Shown here: one piece after another, positions 1 to 8,521 of the stretch
How positions within the stretch are numbered: the first letter of the stretch is position 1
Layout: each line of letters begins with the position of its first letter
Assembly (NCBI GenBank): GCA_900317325.1
Contig: ONGE01000023.1
Span: 1-49,349 of the forward strand
Source: an uncultured Prevotellaceae bacterium
Lineage (GTDB): Bacteria > Bacteroidota > Bacteroidia > Bacteroidales > Muribaculaceae
DNA length: 49,349 nucleotides
Reading direction: 5' to 3'
Made by a program: the position numbers and the translations under genes
Notes under the pieces: generated by a model
What the model was told of the DNA's origin: nothing
Seen by the model: only the letters and a program-made list of their open reading frames with translations
The model's database searches: none

Positions 1-141
1 GAGCTGATGAGTGGCAAGACCGTTGCCGGCGTACGCTACTTCAACATGGCTGGCCAGGAGATGCAGCAGGCCGAGGGTCTGACCATCGTGGTTACCACCT
101 ACACCGACGGAACCACCAACGCCGTTAAGGTTGTGAAGTAA
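1..141 (+). CDS. C-terminal fragment of a secreted protein with a sorting-like tail (5' end outside window)
   Basis: Only the last 46 codons are present, open from base 1 to the TAA at 139-141. The residues run RYFNMAGQEM, then a short beta-rich stretch, then YTDGTTNAVKVVK. This matches the pattern at the end of the 541-aa secreted protein at 44082-45707 (RYFDLTGREL ... YSDGTTTATKVVK). Tails of this form (Y-x-x-x-G-x-x ... K-V-V-K) are typical of C-terminal sorting domains of exported Bacteroidota proteins, related to type IX secretion signals. The body of the protein and its function cannot be seen. It is followed by a terminator at 223-252. Confidence 0.6.
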   Translation, partial: ELMSGKTVAGVRYFNMAGQEMQQAEGLTIVVTTYTDGTTNAVKVVK

Positions 142-222
142 GCCATTAGCTGTAAGTTGTTAGCCATTAGCCATCAACTGTTAACTGCCAAAGGCTTCAG
201 GCTGACAATGAAAGAGATTGAA
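142..222. repeat. Short degenerate TTAGCCAT-type repeats
   Basis: The spacer after the first stop codon contains repeated TTAGCCATTAGC-like and TTGTTAGC/CAACTGTTAAC words. These resemble the low-complexity heptads seen around 28976-29413 in style but not in sequence. No gene or clear hairpin is visible here. They may be a remnant of an intergenic repeat family. Confidence 0.3.
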
Positions 223-252
223 GAGGTGCAACTTGGTTGCGCCTCTTTTTTT
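223..252 (+). terminator. Rho-independent terminator
   Basis: Stem GAGGTGCAAC, 3-nt loop TTG, then GTTGCGCCTC (one G-U pair), followed directly by seven T residues. It ends the transcript of the partial gene at 1-141. Confidence 0.85.
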
Positions 253-327
253 GCATCAGTAACTAAGGCTATGGGTTTTGCAAACGATTGCATTTGATTT
301 TTTTAGCAGATATTTTCACATGAAAAG

Positions 328-356
328 TTGGAATTGCCGATAATTTGCTATATTTG
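328..356 (+). promoter_or_regulatory. Bacteroidota-type promoter of the amylase-galactanase operon
   Basis: A perfect -7 box TATATTTG lies at 349-356, with a TTG at 328-330 as a partial -33 element (18-nt spacer, slightly short). A start about 7 nt downstream would give a leader of roughly 40 nt before the ATG at 405. Confidence 0.55.
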
Positions 357-404
357 CATATTTACATTCAACAGATTATAACTTAACCCAAAATACAAGA
401 GACT

Positions 405-2471
405 ATGAAAAAGATTTTTACTACAGCACTGGTTATGTTGTTGCCCTTGCTGACATTGGCACAGGGCTGGCCCGCCAACTACGACGGCGTGATGTTACAG
501 GGCTTCTATTGGGACTCTTTCAACGAGACCCGCTGGCCCAAACTCGAGTCACAGGCCGATGAGTTGTCTGAATTCTTCAAGCTCGTGTGGATTCCGCAGA
601 GCGCTAACTGCGGCGGCACGTCGATGGGCTATGACGACTTGTACTGGTTCACCAACTACAACAGCTCGTTCGGTAGCGAGTCGCAGTTGCGCTCGATGAT
701 CAACACCTTCAAGAGCAAGGGCATCGGCACCATTGCCGACGTTGTCATCAATCACCGTAAAACCATCAACGACTGGGTGACTTTCCCGAGCGAGACCTAT
801 AAAGGCGTGACCTACAATATGCTGTCGACCGACATCTGCCGCAACGATGACGGTGGCGCGACCCTCAACTGGGCTAACCAGAACGGCAAGTCACTGAGTC
901 CCAACAACGACACCGGTGAAGACTGGGGCGGCATGCGCGACCTGGATCACCGCAGCACCAACGTGCAGGACATCGTCAAGGCCTATGTGAAGATGCTGCT
1001 CGATGACCTGGGCTACGCGGGCTTCCGTTACGATATGGTCAAGGGCTACTCGGCTTACTACACGGGAATGTACAACTCATCGTGCGACGTGCAGTTCTCG
1101 GTGGGCGAGTACTGGGACGGTAACGAGGGCGTTGTCAAGGGTTGGATCGATGGTACCAAGGTGAACGGTGTGGTACAGAGCGCCGCTTTTGACTTCCCCT
1201 TCCGCTACGTCATTCGTGACGCCGTCAACAACAACCGTTGGACCAGCCTTGCTTCCTCGAGCAGCAAGGGTCTGAACATGGCCTCCAACTACAAGCGCTA
1301 CTCGGTGACCTTTGTCGAGAATCACGACACTCAGTACCGTGATGCCAACAACCAGAATGATCCTATCCGCAACAACATCGAGGCTGCCAATGCCTTCATG
1401 CTCGCGATGCCCGGCACTCCCTGTGTCTTCCTCAAGCACTGGATGGACTACAAGGAGAGCATCAAGCAGATGATTTATGCTCGCCAGCTTGCAGGCATCA
1501 CCAACACCAGCACATCCTTTAATCAGGCTAACAGCCCCACGGTGAATTACTACGTGCAGCGCACCATAGGTACCCGTGGCTCTTTGATGGCAGCCATGGG
1601 CAGCGAGTCCTATGCGATTCCCGCCACCTATGTAATCGTTGCCAGTGGCACCAACTACCGTCTGGCCCTGAGCAAGGATACCGAGACCGCATGGGTGAGC
1701 AAGCCCAGCGGAGACTATGAGGGAGCCATCACCGTGAAGCTCACCGCAGTGAGCCAGACCGACGGTGCCCAACTCGTCTATACCCTCGACGGCAGTGAGC
1801 CCACCGCCAGCAACGGCACGCGTGTGGCCGACGGCAGCACAATCACCATCAACAAGGCCACGACGCTTAAGGTGGGTCTGTTGATCGGTGGCGCAGTGAG
1901 CGGTGTCATCACCCGTCATTATGAGATTGACAACGCATCGTTTGAGCCCTATGAAATCACCGTCTATCTGAAGGATCCCACTGCAGCTCCCAACAATTGG
2001 CCCCGCGTGAACTACTATACTTGGGACAGCAGCGACAGGCAGTTCAACGGCAACTGGCCCGGCCAGACCATCACCGAGACCAAGGTTGTGGGCGGCGTCA
2101 AGTTCTACTGCCATACCTATCAGATCACTGGCAAGGACTATTACATGAACTTTGTGTTCAACCAGGGCGGCACCACTGCCGGTGAGCACCAGACCGAGGA
2201 TGTGACCTATATCAACAAGACCTCCTTCTTTGAGGTAACGACTCAGACCAACAAGTATCAGGTGAAGAACATCACCGCCGAGTTCCTGCCTTATCTGGAG
2301 AAGGTGACTGGCGACGTGAACGGTGACGGTGAGGTGAGCATCAGCGACATCAACGCGATCATCGACATGATTCTCTCGGGTAACCCCAGCGATGCCGGTG
2401 ACGTGAACGGTGACGGCGAGGTTGGCATCAGCGACGTGAATGCGGTTATCGACATGATTTTGAAGGCATAA
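405..2471 (+). CDS. Secreted GH13 alpha-amylase with starch-binding module and C-terminal dockerin-like repeats
   Basis: This enzyme should cut internal alpha-1,4 bonds of starch outside the cell. Residues 1-20 are a signal peptide. The GH13 barrel spans about 24-420 with the expected catalytic residues: nucleophile D210 (GFRYDMV), acid/base E235 (VGEYWDG) and D308 (VENHDTQ). About 431-510 is a chitobiase C-terminal-like beta domain (YTLDGSEPT motif). About 514-620 resembles a CBM26 starch-binding module (aromatic-rich, NNWPRVNYYTWD, NGNWPGQ). Residues 636-688 hold two dockerin type I half-repeats (DVNGDGEVSISDIN, DVNGDGEVGISDVN). The next gene starts 4 nt after the stop, so the two form an operon. 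The assignment to GH13 is firm; the CBM family is from pattern only. Confidence 0.92.
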   Translation: MKKIFTTALVMLLPLLTLAQGWPANYDGVMLQGFYWDSFNETRWPKLESQADELSEFFKLVWIPQSANCGGTSMGYDDLYWFTNYNSSFGSESQLRSMINTFKSKGIGTIADVVINHRKTINDWVTFPSETYKGVTYNMLSTDICRNDDGGATLNWANQNGKSLSPNNDTGEDWGGMRDLDHRSTNVQDIVKAYVKMLLDDLGYAGFRYDMVKGYSAYYTGMYNSSCDVQFSVGEYWDGNEGVVKGWIDGTKVNGVVQSAAFDFPFRYVIRDAVNNNRWTSLASSSSKGLNMASNYKRYSVTFVENHDTQYRDANNQNDPIRNNIEAANAFMLAMPGTPCVFLKHWMDYKESIKQMIYARQLAGITNTSTSFNQANSPTVNYYVQRTIGTRGSLMAAMGSESYAIPATYVIVASGTNYRLALSKDTETAWVSKPSGDYEGAITVKLTAVSQTDGAQLVYTLDGSEPTASNGTRVADGSTITINKATTLKVGLLIGGAVSGVITRHYEIDNASFEPYEITVYLKDPTAAPNNWPRVNYYTWDSSDRQFNGNWPGQTITETKVVGGVKFYCHTYQITGKDYYMNFVFNQGGTTAGEHQTEDVTYINKTSFFEVTTQTNKYQVKNITAEFLPYLEKVTGDVNGDGEVSISDINAIIDMILSGNPSDAGDVNGDGEVGISDVNAVIDMILKA

Positions 2472-2703
2472 CGATATGGCAAGGCTATATACAATCCTTT
2501 TAATGGCAATGGCGCTGACATCGTTCGGCGCCAATGCCGTTGTTATGGGCGATGTGAACGGTGACGGTGAGGTCACCATCGCCGATGTGAACGCTGTCAT
2601 CGACATGATATTGGCCGGTGACGTGGACAGTGAGGGCGACGTGAACAATGACGGCGAGGTGGGCATTGCCGACGTGAATGCTGTCATTGACATCATTCTA
2701 GGT
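2310..2703 (+). repeat. Four dockerin half-repeats lying across a gene junction
   Basis: Two near-identical coding repeats end the amylase (2310-2468) and two more begin the next gene just after its signal peptide (2548-2703). All encode D-V-N-x-D-G-E-V-x-I-x-D-V/I-N-A-V/I-I-D. They share long identical DNA stretches in the same orientation, only about 80 bp apart across the stop/start junction, so recombination could fuse or shorten the two genes. Confidence 0.8.
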
Positions 2704-3831
2704 GGCGGTGTTGAACCCGACAATGGGTATGTCGTGGGCGGTGACATCTCGATGCTCACCAAGTATGAGGCCCACCAGCTGATGGCTTTGCAACGCTATA
2801 ACATACGCACGGCACATTACTACGACGTGAACGGCCAGATCATCGACGACGTCATCCCCTGGCTCAAGCAGCAGGGCTGGAATGCCGCCCGTGTTCGCTT
2901 GTTCGTCAACCCTGAGAACGCATCTGCTGCCGATAAGGGCCAGGGCGTGATTCAGAACCTCGACACCGTCAAGGTGTTGGGTGCCCGCATCAAGGCTGCC
3001 GGCATGAAGTTCATGCTCGATTTCCACTACAGCGACAGCTGGGCCGACCCCGTGAAGCAGTTCACCCCTGCCGCATGGGCCGACCTGGATGACGAGGCAT
3101 TGACGCAGAAGGTCTATGAATACACCCGTGACTGCCTGCGTGCCCTCAAGGCCGCCGGCGCCACGCCTGACTATATCCAAACGGGCAACGAGATCAGCTA
3201 CGGCATGCTGTGGGGCCCCGTGGGAACACCGACGGCCAACCTCAAGAAGTGTTACGTAGATGACGAGACCAACTGGGCACGTTTCACCAATCTGCTCAAG
3301 GCCGCCGGCCGTGCCTGCCGTGAGGAGTGCCCCAAAGCTAAAATCATCTTGCACACCGAGCGTGTTGCCCGCATCAATATCTTGCTCTACTTCTATAACC
3401 AGATGCGCAGCAAACAGGTGGATTATGACATTATCGGCCTGAGCTATTATCCTTATTATCACGGCAACCTGACGACGCTCACCAACGCTCTCAACAACGT
3501 GAGCAACTCGTTCCAGGACAAGGAAATCATGATTGTCGAGACGGGCTACAGCTACAAGTATAAGGTGGGTGATCAGGACTTCTCGTCAATCTGGCCGCTG
3601 ACCTATGCTGGACAGAAGCAGTTTACCACCGACCTGATTGCAAAACTCGGCCAGTATGCCCGCATCAAGGGCCTCTTCTGGTGGTTCCCCGAGGCCAACG
3701 AGTATGGCCTGGGCGGCAGCTACTGGACCCAGTTGCACGTCAACGATGCCTGGTACAATGCCGGTCTGTGGGACCACGAGACAGGACGCGCGACCCCTGC
3801 CCTCTACGAACTCAAGAAATTCGCTGAGTAA
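2476..3831 (+). CDS. Secreted GH53 endo-beta-1,4-galactanase with N-terminal dockerin-like repeats
   Basis: The predicted reaction is internal cleavage of beta-1,4-galactan side chains of pectin (arabinogalactan type I). Residues 1-21 form a signal peptide. Residues 25-77 are two dockerin half-repeats placed at the N-terminus. The GH53 (beta/alpha)8 barrel follows from about 90 to 451. Family landmarks are W-N-A-A-R-V-R-L-F near the start, D-F-H-Y-S-D-S-W-A-D, acid/base E239 in TGNEISYG and nucleophile E355 in IVETGYSY. The enzyme is co-transcribed with the upstream amylase although the substrates differ (starch versus galactan). A strong hairpin follows at 3853-3886. Confidence 0.92.
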   Translation: MARLYTILLMAMALTSFGANAVVMGDVNGDGEVTIADVNAVIDMILAGDVDSEGDVNNDGEVGIADVNAVIDIILGGGVEPDNGYVVGGDISMLTKYEAHQLMALQRYNIRTAHYYDVNGQIIDDVIPWLKQQGWNAARVRLFVNPENASAADKGQGVIQNLDTVKVLGARIKAAGMKFMLDFHYSDSWADPVKQFTPAAWADLDDEALTQKVYEYTRDCLRALKAAGATPDYIQTGNEISYGMLWGPVGTPTANLKKCYVDDETNWARFTNLLKAAGRACREECPKAKIILHTERVARINILLYFYNQMRSKQVDYDIIGLSYYPYYHGNLTTLTNALNNVSNSFQDKEIMIVETGYSYKYKVGDQDFSSIWPLTYAGQKQFTTDLIAKLGQYARIKGLFWWFPEANEYGLGGSYWTQLHVNDAWYNAGLWDHETGRATPALYELKKFAE

Positions 3832-3852
3832 ACCTTATTTCAAATATATAAA

Positions 3853-3886
3853 AGTGTGCCATCAGGAATGTCCCTGATGGCACACT
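3853..3886. terminator. Strong intergenic hairpin, probable terminator
   Basis: A perfect 14-bp stem AGTGTGCCATCAGG / CCTGATGGCACACT closes a 6-nt loop, 21 nt after the galactanase stop. There is no T-run on the plus strand. On the minus strand the stem is followed by TTTATATATTTG. It may end transcription in either direction or protect the 3' end of the mRNA. Confidence 0.6.
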
Positions 3887-3910
3887 GTGTTGATGATGTG
3901 AATGTAAAAG

Positions 3911-4045
3911 TTAACGTGAGTTCGACGAAATCTATTCTATATCTCAGTGGGTTAGTGGCCAAATGGCCAGTAGAGACGCAAAATTTTGCGTCTCTACATA
4001 GCGAATGAATTCAATATCAAAGATTTATTATTGAACTCACGTTAA
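3911..4045. mobile_element. 135-bp MITE-like element with 13-bp terminal inverted repeats
   Basis: The ends TTAACGTGAGTTC (3911-3923) and GAACTCACGTTAA (4033-4045) are perfect inverted repeats. Just inside are AAATCT (3928-3933) and AGATTT (4021-4026), also inverted. The centre holds a perfect 28-bp loopless palindrome at 3970-3997 (half-site GTAGAGACGCAAAA). It contains no ORF of note. This is the architecture of a non-autonomous transposon-like or palindromic repeat. No clear target duplication is seen. The right end lies 3 bp from the stop codon of the minus-strand neopullulanase gene. Confidence 0.6.
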
Positions 4046-4048
4046 GGG

Positions 4049-5914
4049 TTAGAACTCGAGAATGAGGGTGGCGCGCGGCGGCAGGGTGATAGCACCGTCG
4101 GCAAGGCTGACGAGTTGTCCTGTCGTCACGTCGTGAGCAACGGCAGCTTGGCCAAACACCTCGCTGTAGCGGTCGAGTTTCATCTGGCGCTGTTGAGTGG
4201 TGCCGTTGATGATGGTCACGGCATGGCGGCCCTTGTAGGAGCGGGCAACGACATAGATGCCGTTATAGGGGATGAACTGGGTCATCTTTCCCTTGATGAT
4301 GATATCGTTGCCTTGACGCCAGTGCAGCAGGGCACTCAGCCAGTTGAACATGTCGTTCTGGGCTGGCGTGCGGCCCTCGGCAGTGAACGCGTTGTGCGGG
4401 TCACCGGGGAAGCCGCCGGGGAAGTCCTTGCGCACGTTGCCGTCGGTCACCTCCTTGGTGCCGTTCATCAATATCTCGGTGCCGTAATACAGCTGCGGGA
4501 TGCGCTTGATGGTGAGCAGCAGGGCGAGCGCTTGTTTGAGGGCGGGGACATCCTGCCCGTTGCGCAGGAAACGGTCGGTGTCATGGTTCTCGATGAAGGC
4601 CATCACACTCGAGGGGTTGGGGTAGAGGTAGTCGTGGCACAGGCTGTTGTACACGCGGTTGTAGCCACGCCACCAGCCGTCGGTTTCCTCGTGCTTGGCG
4701 CTGTCGATTTTCTCATAGAAGGAGAAATCCATCACCGTGGGCAGGTAGCTCTCGGGCTTGCCCATTTTGTTGTTTTTCTGCCAGGCAGCAGTATAGGCCG
4801 GATTCTCGACCCATGTCTCTCCCACGACGTTGAAGTTGGGGTACTCGGTGTTGAGCACCTTCATCCATCGTGCCATGGCGTCGGCGTAGGCATAGGGGTA
4901 GGTGTCCATGCGGATACCGTCGATGCCCACGGTCTCTATCCACCAGATGCTGTTCTGGATCAGGTAATTCATCACGTGGATGTTGTGATGGTTCAGGTCG
5001 GGCATCGAGGGGACGAACCAGCCCTCGACGGTCTCCTTGAGGTCGATCTCGCTGGCATAGGGGTCCATCACGGGCGTGAGTTTGTAGCTCGTCTGCAGGT
5101 AATTGTTCTTATAATCAGGCTGGTTGAACCAGTCATGGGTGGGCATGTCTTTCAACCAGGGATGGTGGGCACCGCAGTGGTTGAAAATCATGTCCATCAC
5201 CACCTTGAGACCACGGCTGTGGGCCTCGTCACACAGCAGGCGATATTCCTCGTTGGTGCCGAAGCGCGGATCCACGCGGTAGTAATTGGTCGTGGCATAT
5301 CCGTGGTAGGTCGAGTGGCCGTGGCCATCGGGTGAGTTGTTCTCCAGCACGGGCGTGAACCACAGGGCGGTCACACCGAGTTGGGTGAAATAGTCCATGT
5401 GCTGGCGGATGCCCTCGATGTCGCCGCCGTGGCGCAGGCTGGGCTGAGTGCGATCGTTCTTGTAGGCTTCCATGCCGGGCAGCTGATTGTTGCCGGGATT
5501 GCCGTCGGCAAAGCGGTCGGGCATCAGCATGTAGAGCACATCGGCATTAGTGAAGCCCTTGCGCTCGCTGCCGCGCATTTCGCGGGCCTTGAGCTGATAT
5601 TTCACAGTCTTTTTGCTCTTGCCCTGCTGGAACTTGAGTTCCATCGTACCGGGCTGGGCGCTGCGGGTGTCCATGTACACAAGCAGGTAGTTGGGCGAGT
5701 CCACCCTCACCACGCTGTCGATGGTCACTCCGGGATAGGTGGTGCTCACCTCGGCACTGCCGATGCCGTTGCCGTACACCATGAGTTGCACACTGGGCAC
5801 GCTGTTGAGGCCCACATACCAGTCGGTGGGCTCGATGCGGTCAACGTTGACCTTGGCTGCTTGGGCAGTGAGTATTCCCATTGCCACTGCAAGCATCAAT
5901 AATAGCTTCTTCAT
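4049..5914 (-). CDS. susA: SusA-like neopullulanase/cyclomaltodextrinase (GH13)
   Basis: This periplasmic enzyme is expected to cut maltodextrins, cyclodextrins and pullulan to smaller sugars. The start at 5914 (MKKLLLML...) is chosen because it opens a signal peptide and because the promoter at 5950-5981 lies between it and an in-frame ATG at 5980. This gives 621 aa, close to the roughly 617 aa of Bacteroides SusA. The N-terminal beta-sandwich (about 20-110) is of the cyclomaltodextrinase-N type. The barrel carries nucleophile D337 (GIRMDTY), acid/base E366 (VGETWVEN) and D445 (ENHDTDRF). A cyclomaltodextrinase-C-like domain ends the protein. It is monocistronic. No susB, susC or susD gene is adjacent. 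Confidence 0.9.
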   Translation of the reverse strand: MKKLLLMLAVAMGILTAQAAKVNVDRIEPTDWYVGLNSVPSVQLMVYGNGIGSAEVSTTYPGVTIDSVVRVDSPNYLLVYMDTRSAQPGTMELKFQQGKSKKTVKYQLKAREMRGSERKGFTNADVLYMLMPDRFADGNPGNNQLPGMEAYKNDRTQPSLRHGGDIEGIRQHMDYFTQLGVTALWFTPVLENNSPDGHGHSTYHGYATTNYYRVDPRFGTNEEYRLLCDEAHSRGLKVVMDMIFNHCGAHHPWLKDMPTHDWFNQPDYKNNYLQTSYKLTPVMDPYASEIDLKETVEGWFVPSMPDLNHHNIHVMNYLIQNSIWWIETVGIDGIRMDTYPYAYADAMARWMKVLNTEYPNFNVVGETWVENPAYTAAWQKNNKMGKPESYLPTVMDFSFYEKIDSAKHEETDGWWRGYNRVYNSLCHDYLYPNPSSVMAFIENHDTDRFLRNGQDVPALKQALALLLTIKRIPQLYYGTEILMNGTKEVTDGNVRKDFPGGFPGDPHNAFTAEGRTPAQNDMFNWLSALLHWRQGNDIIIKGKMTQFIPYNGIYVVARSYKGRHAVTIINGTTQQRQMKLDRYSEVFGQAAVAHDVTTGQLVSLADGAITLPPRATLILEF

Positions 5915-5949
5915 TTTGGTTACAAGATTGATTTTTTCATTTGTTTCTG

Positions 5950-5981
5950 CAAAAATATAACTATTTCCTGTAACCACCAAA
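5950..5981 (-). promoter_or_regulatory. Promoter of the neopullulanase gene
   Basis: Reading the minus strand, TTTG (5981-5978), a 20-nt spacer, then TATTTTTG (5957-5950) match the Bacteroidota consensus. The predicted start near 5943 supports translation from 5914. Confidence 0.75.
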
Positions 5982-6024
5982 TCAATGTCATAGCTTGGGT
6001 AAAGGCATCGATGAATGTTGATTA

Positions 6025-6057
6025 TTTGGCATTATTCAAAATATTTATTTATCTTTG
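6025..6057 (+). promoter_or_regulatory. Promoter of the C10 peptidase gene
   Basis: TTTG at 6025-6028, a 21-nt spacer and TATCTTTG at 6050-6057 fit the Bacteroidota consensus exactly. The predicted transcript starts near 6064, which excludes the in-frame ATG at 6015 as a start. Confidence 0.75.
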
Positions 6058-6092
6058 CAGGTATAGTAATAACTGATAACATGTTTTGCAAG

Positions 6093-8447
6093 ATGAAAGT
6101 ATCACGAACCCTTACATTTTTACTATGTTTGATGGCGTTCAGCTCGGCATGGGCCGATGCAGTCAATGAGAACGGAGCCCGGGCGATAGCCCAGAGTTTT
6201 ATGTCGGCTAACGTCAGGCCCGCGACTGCTGTGCGATTGGCCCATAGGGCTCCATCGCAGGATGCCGGCGGCACGTCGGCCTACTATGTGTTCAATGCCG
6301 ATCGTGCCGACGGTGGATATGTCATTGTAGCCGGTGACGACAGGGTGCCCGCAGTGCTGGGCTACAGCGATAACGGTACCTTTGACTGGAATGACATTCC
6401 CGAGGCACTTCAGGACTGGCTCGATGGCTATGCAGACCAGATTGCCGCCCTCGACCAGGACACTGAAATCGCTACCCACATCGGCGCTTCACGTCCGATT
6501 GCGCCGCTGATGCGAGCTCAATGGTCACAGAATTCCCCATATAACATCTTGTTCCCCACGTTGTCCGACGGCAACAAAGCCGTGGTGGGTTGTGTGGGAA
6601 CGGCAATGGCTCAGGTGATGTACTACTGGAAGTGGCCTGCACGCCCCAGTATGGATATTCCCGCCTATGTGACCGAGACCTCGAGCCTCAGTATGCCGTC
6701 CTTGCCTGTAGTGGACTTCAACTGGAGTGCCATGCGTGATACTTATCTCACCGATGACAACAGCAGCGTTGGGGCCCGAGCTGCCTCACAGCTGTCGTTG
6801 TATTGTGCTCAGTCGGTCGAAATGGATTATGATAAGAATTCTTCATCGGCATCAACCTTCGATGTTCCGATGGCGATGAAGCGCTTTTTTGATTATTCTC
6901 CCAAGGTCAAGAGCCTTCAGCGTCGTTTCTACACCAGCGAGCAATGGGAGAATGTGATTCTGGAAGAACTGAATGCGCGTCGTCCGGTCATCTACCGTGG
7001 CCGTAAGGCTAAGGGAGGCCATGCCTTTGTGTGCGATGGTTTCGACGGTAACGGCAGGTTCCACATCAACTGGGGATGGAACGGAAGAGGTAACGGCTAT
7101 TTCCTGCTCAGTGTGCTTAATCCTGATCTGCAAGGAACAGGCAGTGCCAGCGGCGCCTATGGTTACATCTGTGACCAGGCCATCATCGTGGGCATTCAGC
7201 CTCGCCCGCAATCGTCGAGCAATCCCGAGCTTGAGGTCTTCAACAAGTACGTTGAAGTGAAGGAATATACCGGTACCCGCACGTCGTCCAGTCAAGACTT
7301 CACGGTAACTCAAGAGAGCCACTTCCTGAACTGCAGCGATGGTGTAATCGCCTTTGACTACGCTTGGGGCTTGTATCGTGGAAACACCTTGGTCAAGGTC
7401 ATGGAATCAGGGAATAAGGAGAGCTTGGACAGTTGGTATTACTTCCGCCCCACGAGGACCTTGTCGTTCGGCAGCGGCATCACCAGCGGCACGTTCCGCA
7501 TCATTCCCATCTACAGTCGCTCCTATGCCAATGATTGGAAACAATGCATCGGTGCCGATGTCAATTACATCGAGCTCGCAATCAATGACAACAATTGCAC
7601 GGTAGTCGGCCATGGCGTTTCGACCACTCCCGTCTATCAGCTCAACAGCATCCATTCCGATGGCACGATGCACAAGGGCAGGCCAGTGGATATCACCCTT
7701 AACTTGACCAACAAGGGCAATACGCACAACGATGTCATCTATGCGTACGAAGGCACTGAACTCGTGTCGATGGGATTCATCGATGTGGGTCAGAATGAAC
7801 AAGGGCTGGTTACGATGCGCTATGTGCCCAGCACAATAGGAACGAAGACGATCAAGTTCACGCTTGACGAGGAAGGCACCAATGTCCTGGGTACTGAAAC
7901 GATGTTTATCTCCAATATGCCTTCAGCCAATGTGAAGGGTTCAGCTCTGGTGATTAATCTCAGCGATTTTGGTAATCGTATCATTAATGACAAGGAGTTT
8001 GTCGTTCAAGTCAGGGTGACCAATGCTGGAACGGCGACCTACGACGAGGACATCTCGGTCAAGCTCTACAAGAGTATTTATGGCAATACGGGCACTATGG
8101 TGCAGGCTTTCGATCAGCGTGTGACGCTGGCGCCTAATGCATCAACCAATCTGGTGTTCCATTTCGATAATGTGATGGACGGCTGGAAATACTTCTGCAA
8201 TGCCTTCTACTATAGCAATGGCGACCAGATAGATTTTGCCGGTGTCGGCACCTGTACCGTCGTGTTCCCCAACACCGTTGTGCGTGGCGACGTGAACAAG
8301 GATGGCGAGGTGTCAATCGCCGATGTCAATGCCGTTATTGACTTCATACAGAGAGGTATTCAAAATCCTGATGGCGACGTCAACGGTGACGGCGAGGTTT
8401 CTATCGCCGACATCAACACTGTCATTGATTTGATTCTGGGCTCTTAA
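6093..8447 (+). CDS. Secreted C10 family cysteine peptidase (streptopain-like) with C-terminal dockerin-like repeats
   Basis: This is a papain-fold extracellular protease of the SpeB/interpain family, made as a zymogen. The start at 6093 gives a clean signal peptide (MKVSRTLTFLLCLMAFSSAWA). The in-frame ATGs at 6015 and 6081 are less likely. A Spi/I69-like propeptide covers about 22-150. The catalytic Cys is C167 (VVGCVGTAMAQVMYYWKWP) and the catalytic His is H310 (GGHAFVCDGF). The HINWGW motif follows, as usual in this family. Residues from about 390 to 725 are beta-rich adhesion-like domains of unknown ligand. Residues 732-784 are two dockerin half-repeats. It is transcribed convergently with the CotH-like gene. 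Bacteroidales homologues often degrade host or dietary protein; the target here is not known. Confidence 0.9.
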   Translation: MKVSRTLTFLLCLMAFSSAWADAVNENGARAIAQSFMSANVRPATAVRLAHRAPSQDAGGTSAYYVFNADRADGGYVIVAGDDRVPAVLGYSDNGTFDWNDIPEALQDWLDGYADQIAALDQDTEIATHIGASRPIAPLMRAQWSQNSPYNILFPTLSDGNKAVVGCVGTAMAQVMYYWKWPARPSMDIPAYVTETSSLSMPSLPVVDFNWSAMRDTYLTDDNSSVGARAASQLSLYCAQSVEMDYDKNSSSASTFDVPMAMKRFFDYSPKVKSLQRRFYTSEQWENVILEELNARRPVIYRGRKAKGGHAFVCDGFDGNGRFHINWGWNGRGNGYFLLSVLNPDLQGTGSASGAYGYICDQAIIVGIQPRPQSSSNPELEVFNKYVEVKEYTGTRTSSSQDFTVTQESHFLNCSDGVIAFDYAWGLYRGNTLVKVMESGNKESLDSWYYFRPTRTLSFGSGITSGTFRIIPIYSRSYANDWKQCIGADVNYIELAINDNNCTVVGHGVSTTPVYQLNSIHSDGTMHKGRPVDITLNLTNKGNTHNDVIYAYEGTELVSMGFIDVGQNEQGLVTMRYVPSTIGTKTIKFTLDEEGTNVLGTETMFISNMPSANVKGSALVINLSDFGNRIINDKEFVVQVRVTNAGTATYDEDISVKLYKSIYGNTGTMVQAFDQRVTLAPNASTNLVFHFDNVMDGWKYFCNAFYYSNGDQIDFAGVGTCTVVFPNTVVRGDVNKDGEVSIADVNAVIDFIQRGIQNPDGDVNGDGEVSIADINTVIDLILGS

Positions 8448-8521
8448 GGGACGTCACGCTTGTGATGAACGAGTGGTCAGGACTCGGCGTGTTTACTGAG
8501 GACGCAACGTCAGTACAATGA

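Noticed and set aside
1077-2762. Long open frame (561 codons) antisense to the amylase and galactanase genes
   Set aside because: The translation is low-complexity and mirrors the GC-rich codons of the true genes. No domain or start signal is present. Similar antisense frames at 4115-5335, 11698-13290, 24612-25718, 25929-26978, 27086-28390, 30349-32352 and 44046-45401 were rejected for the same reason.
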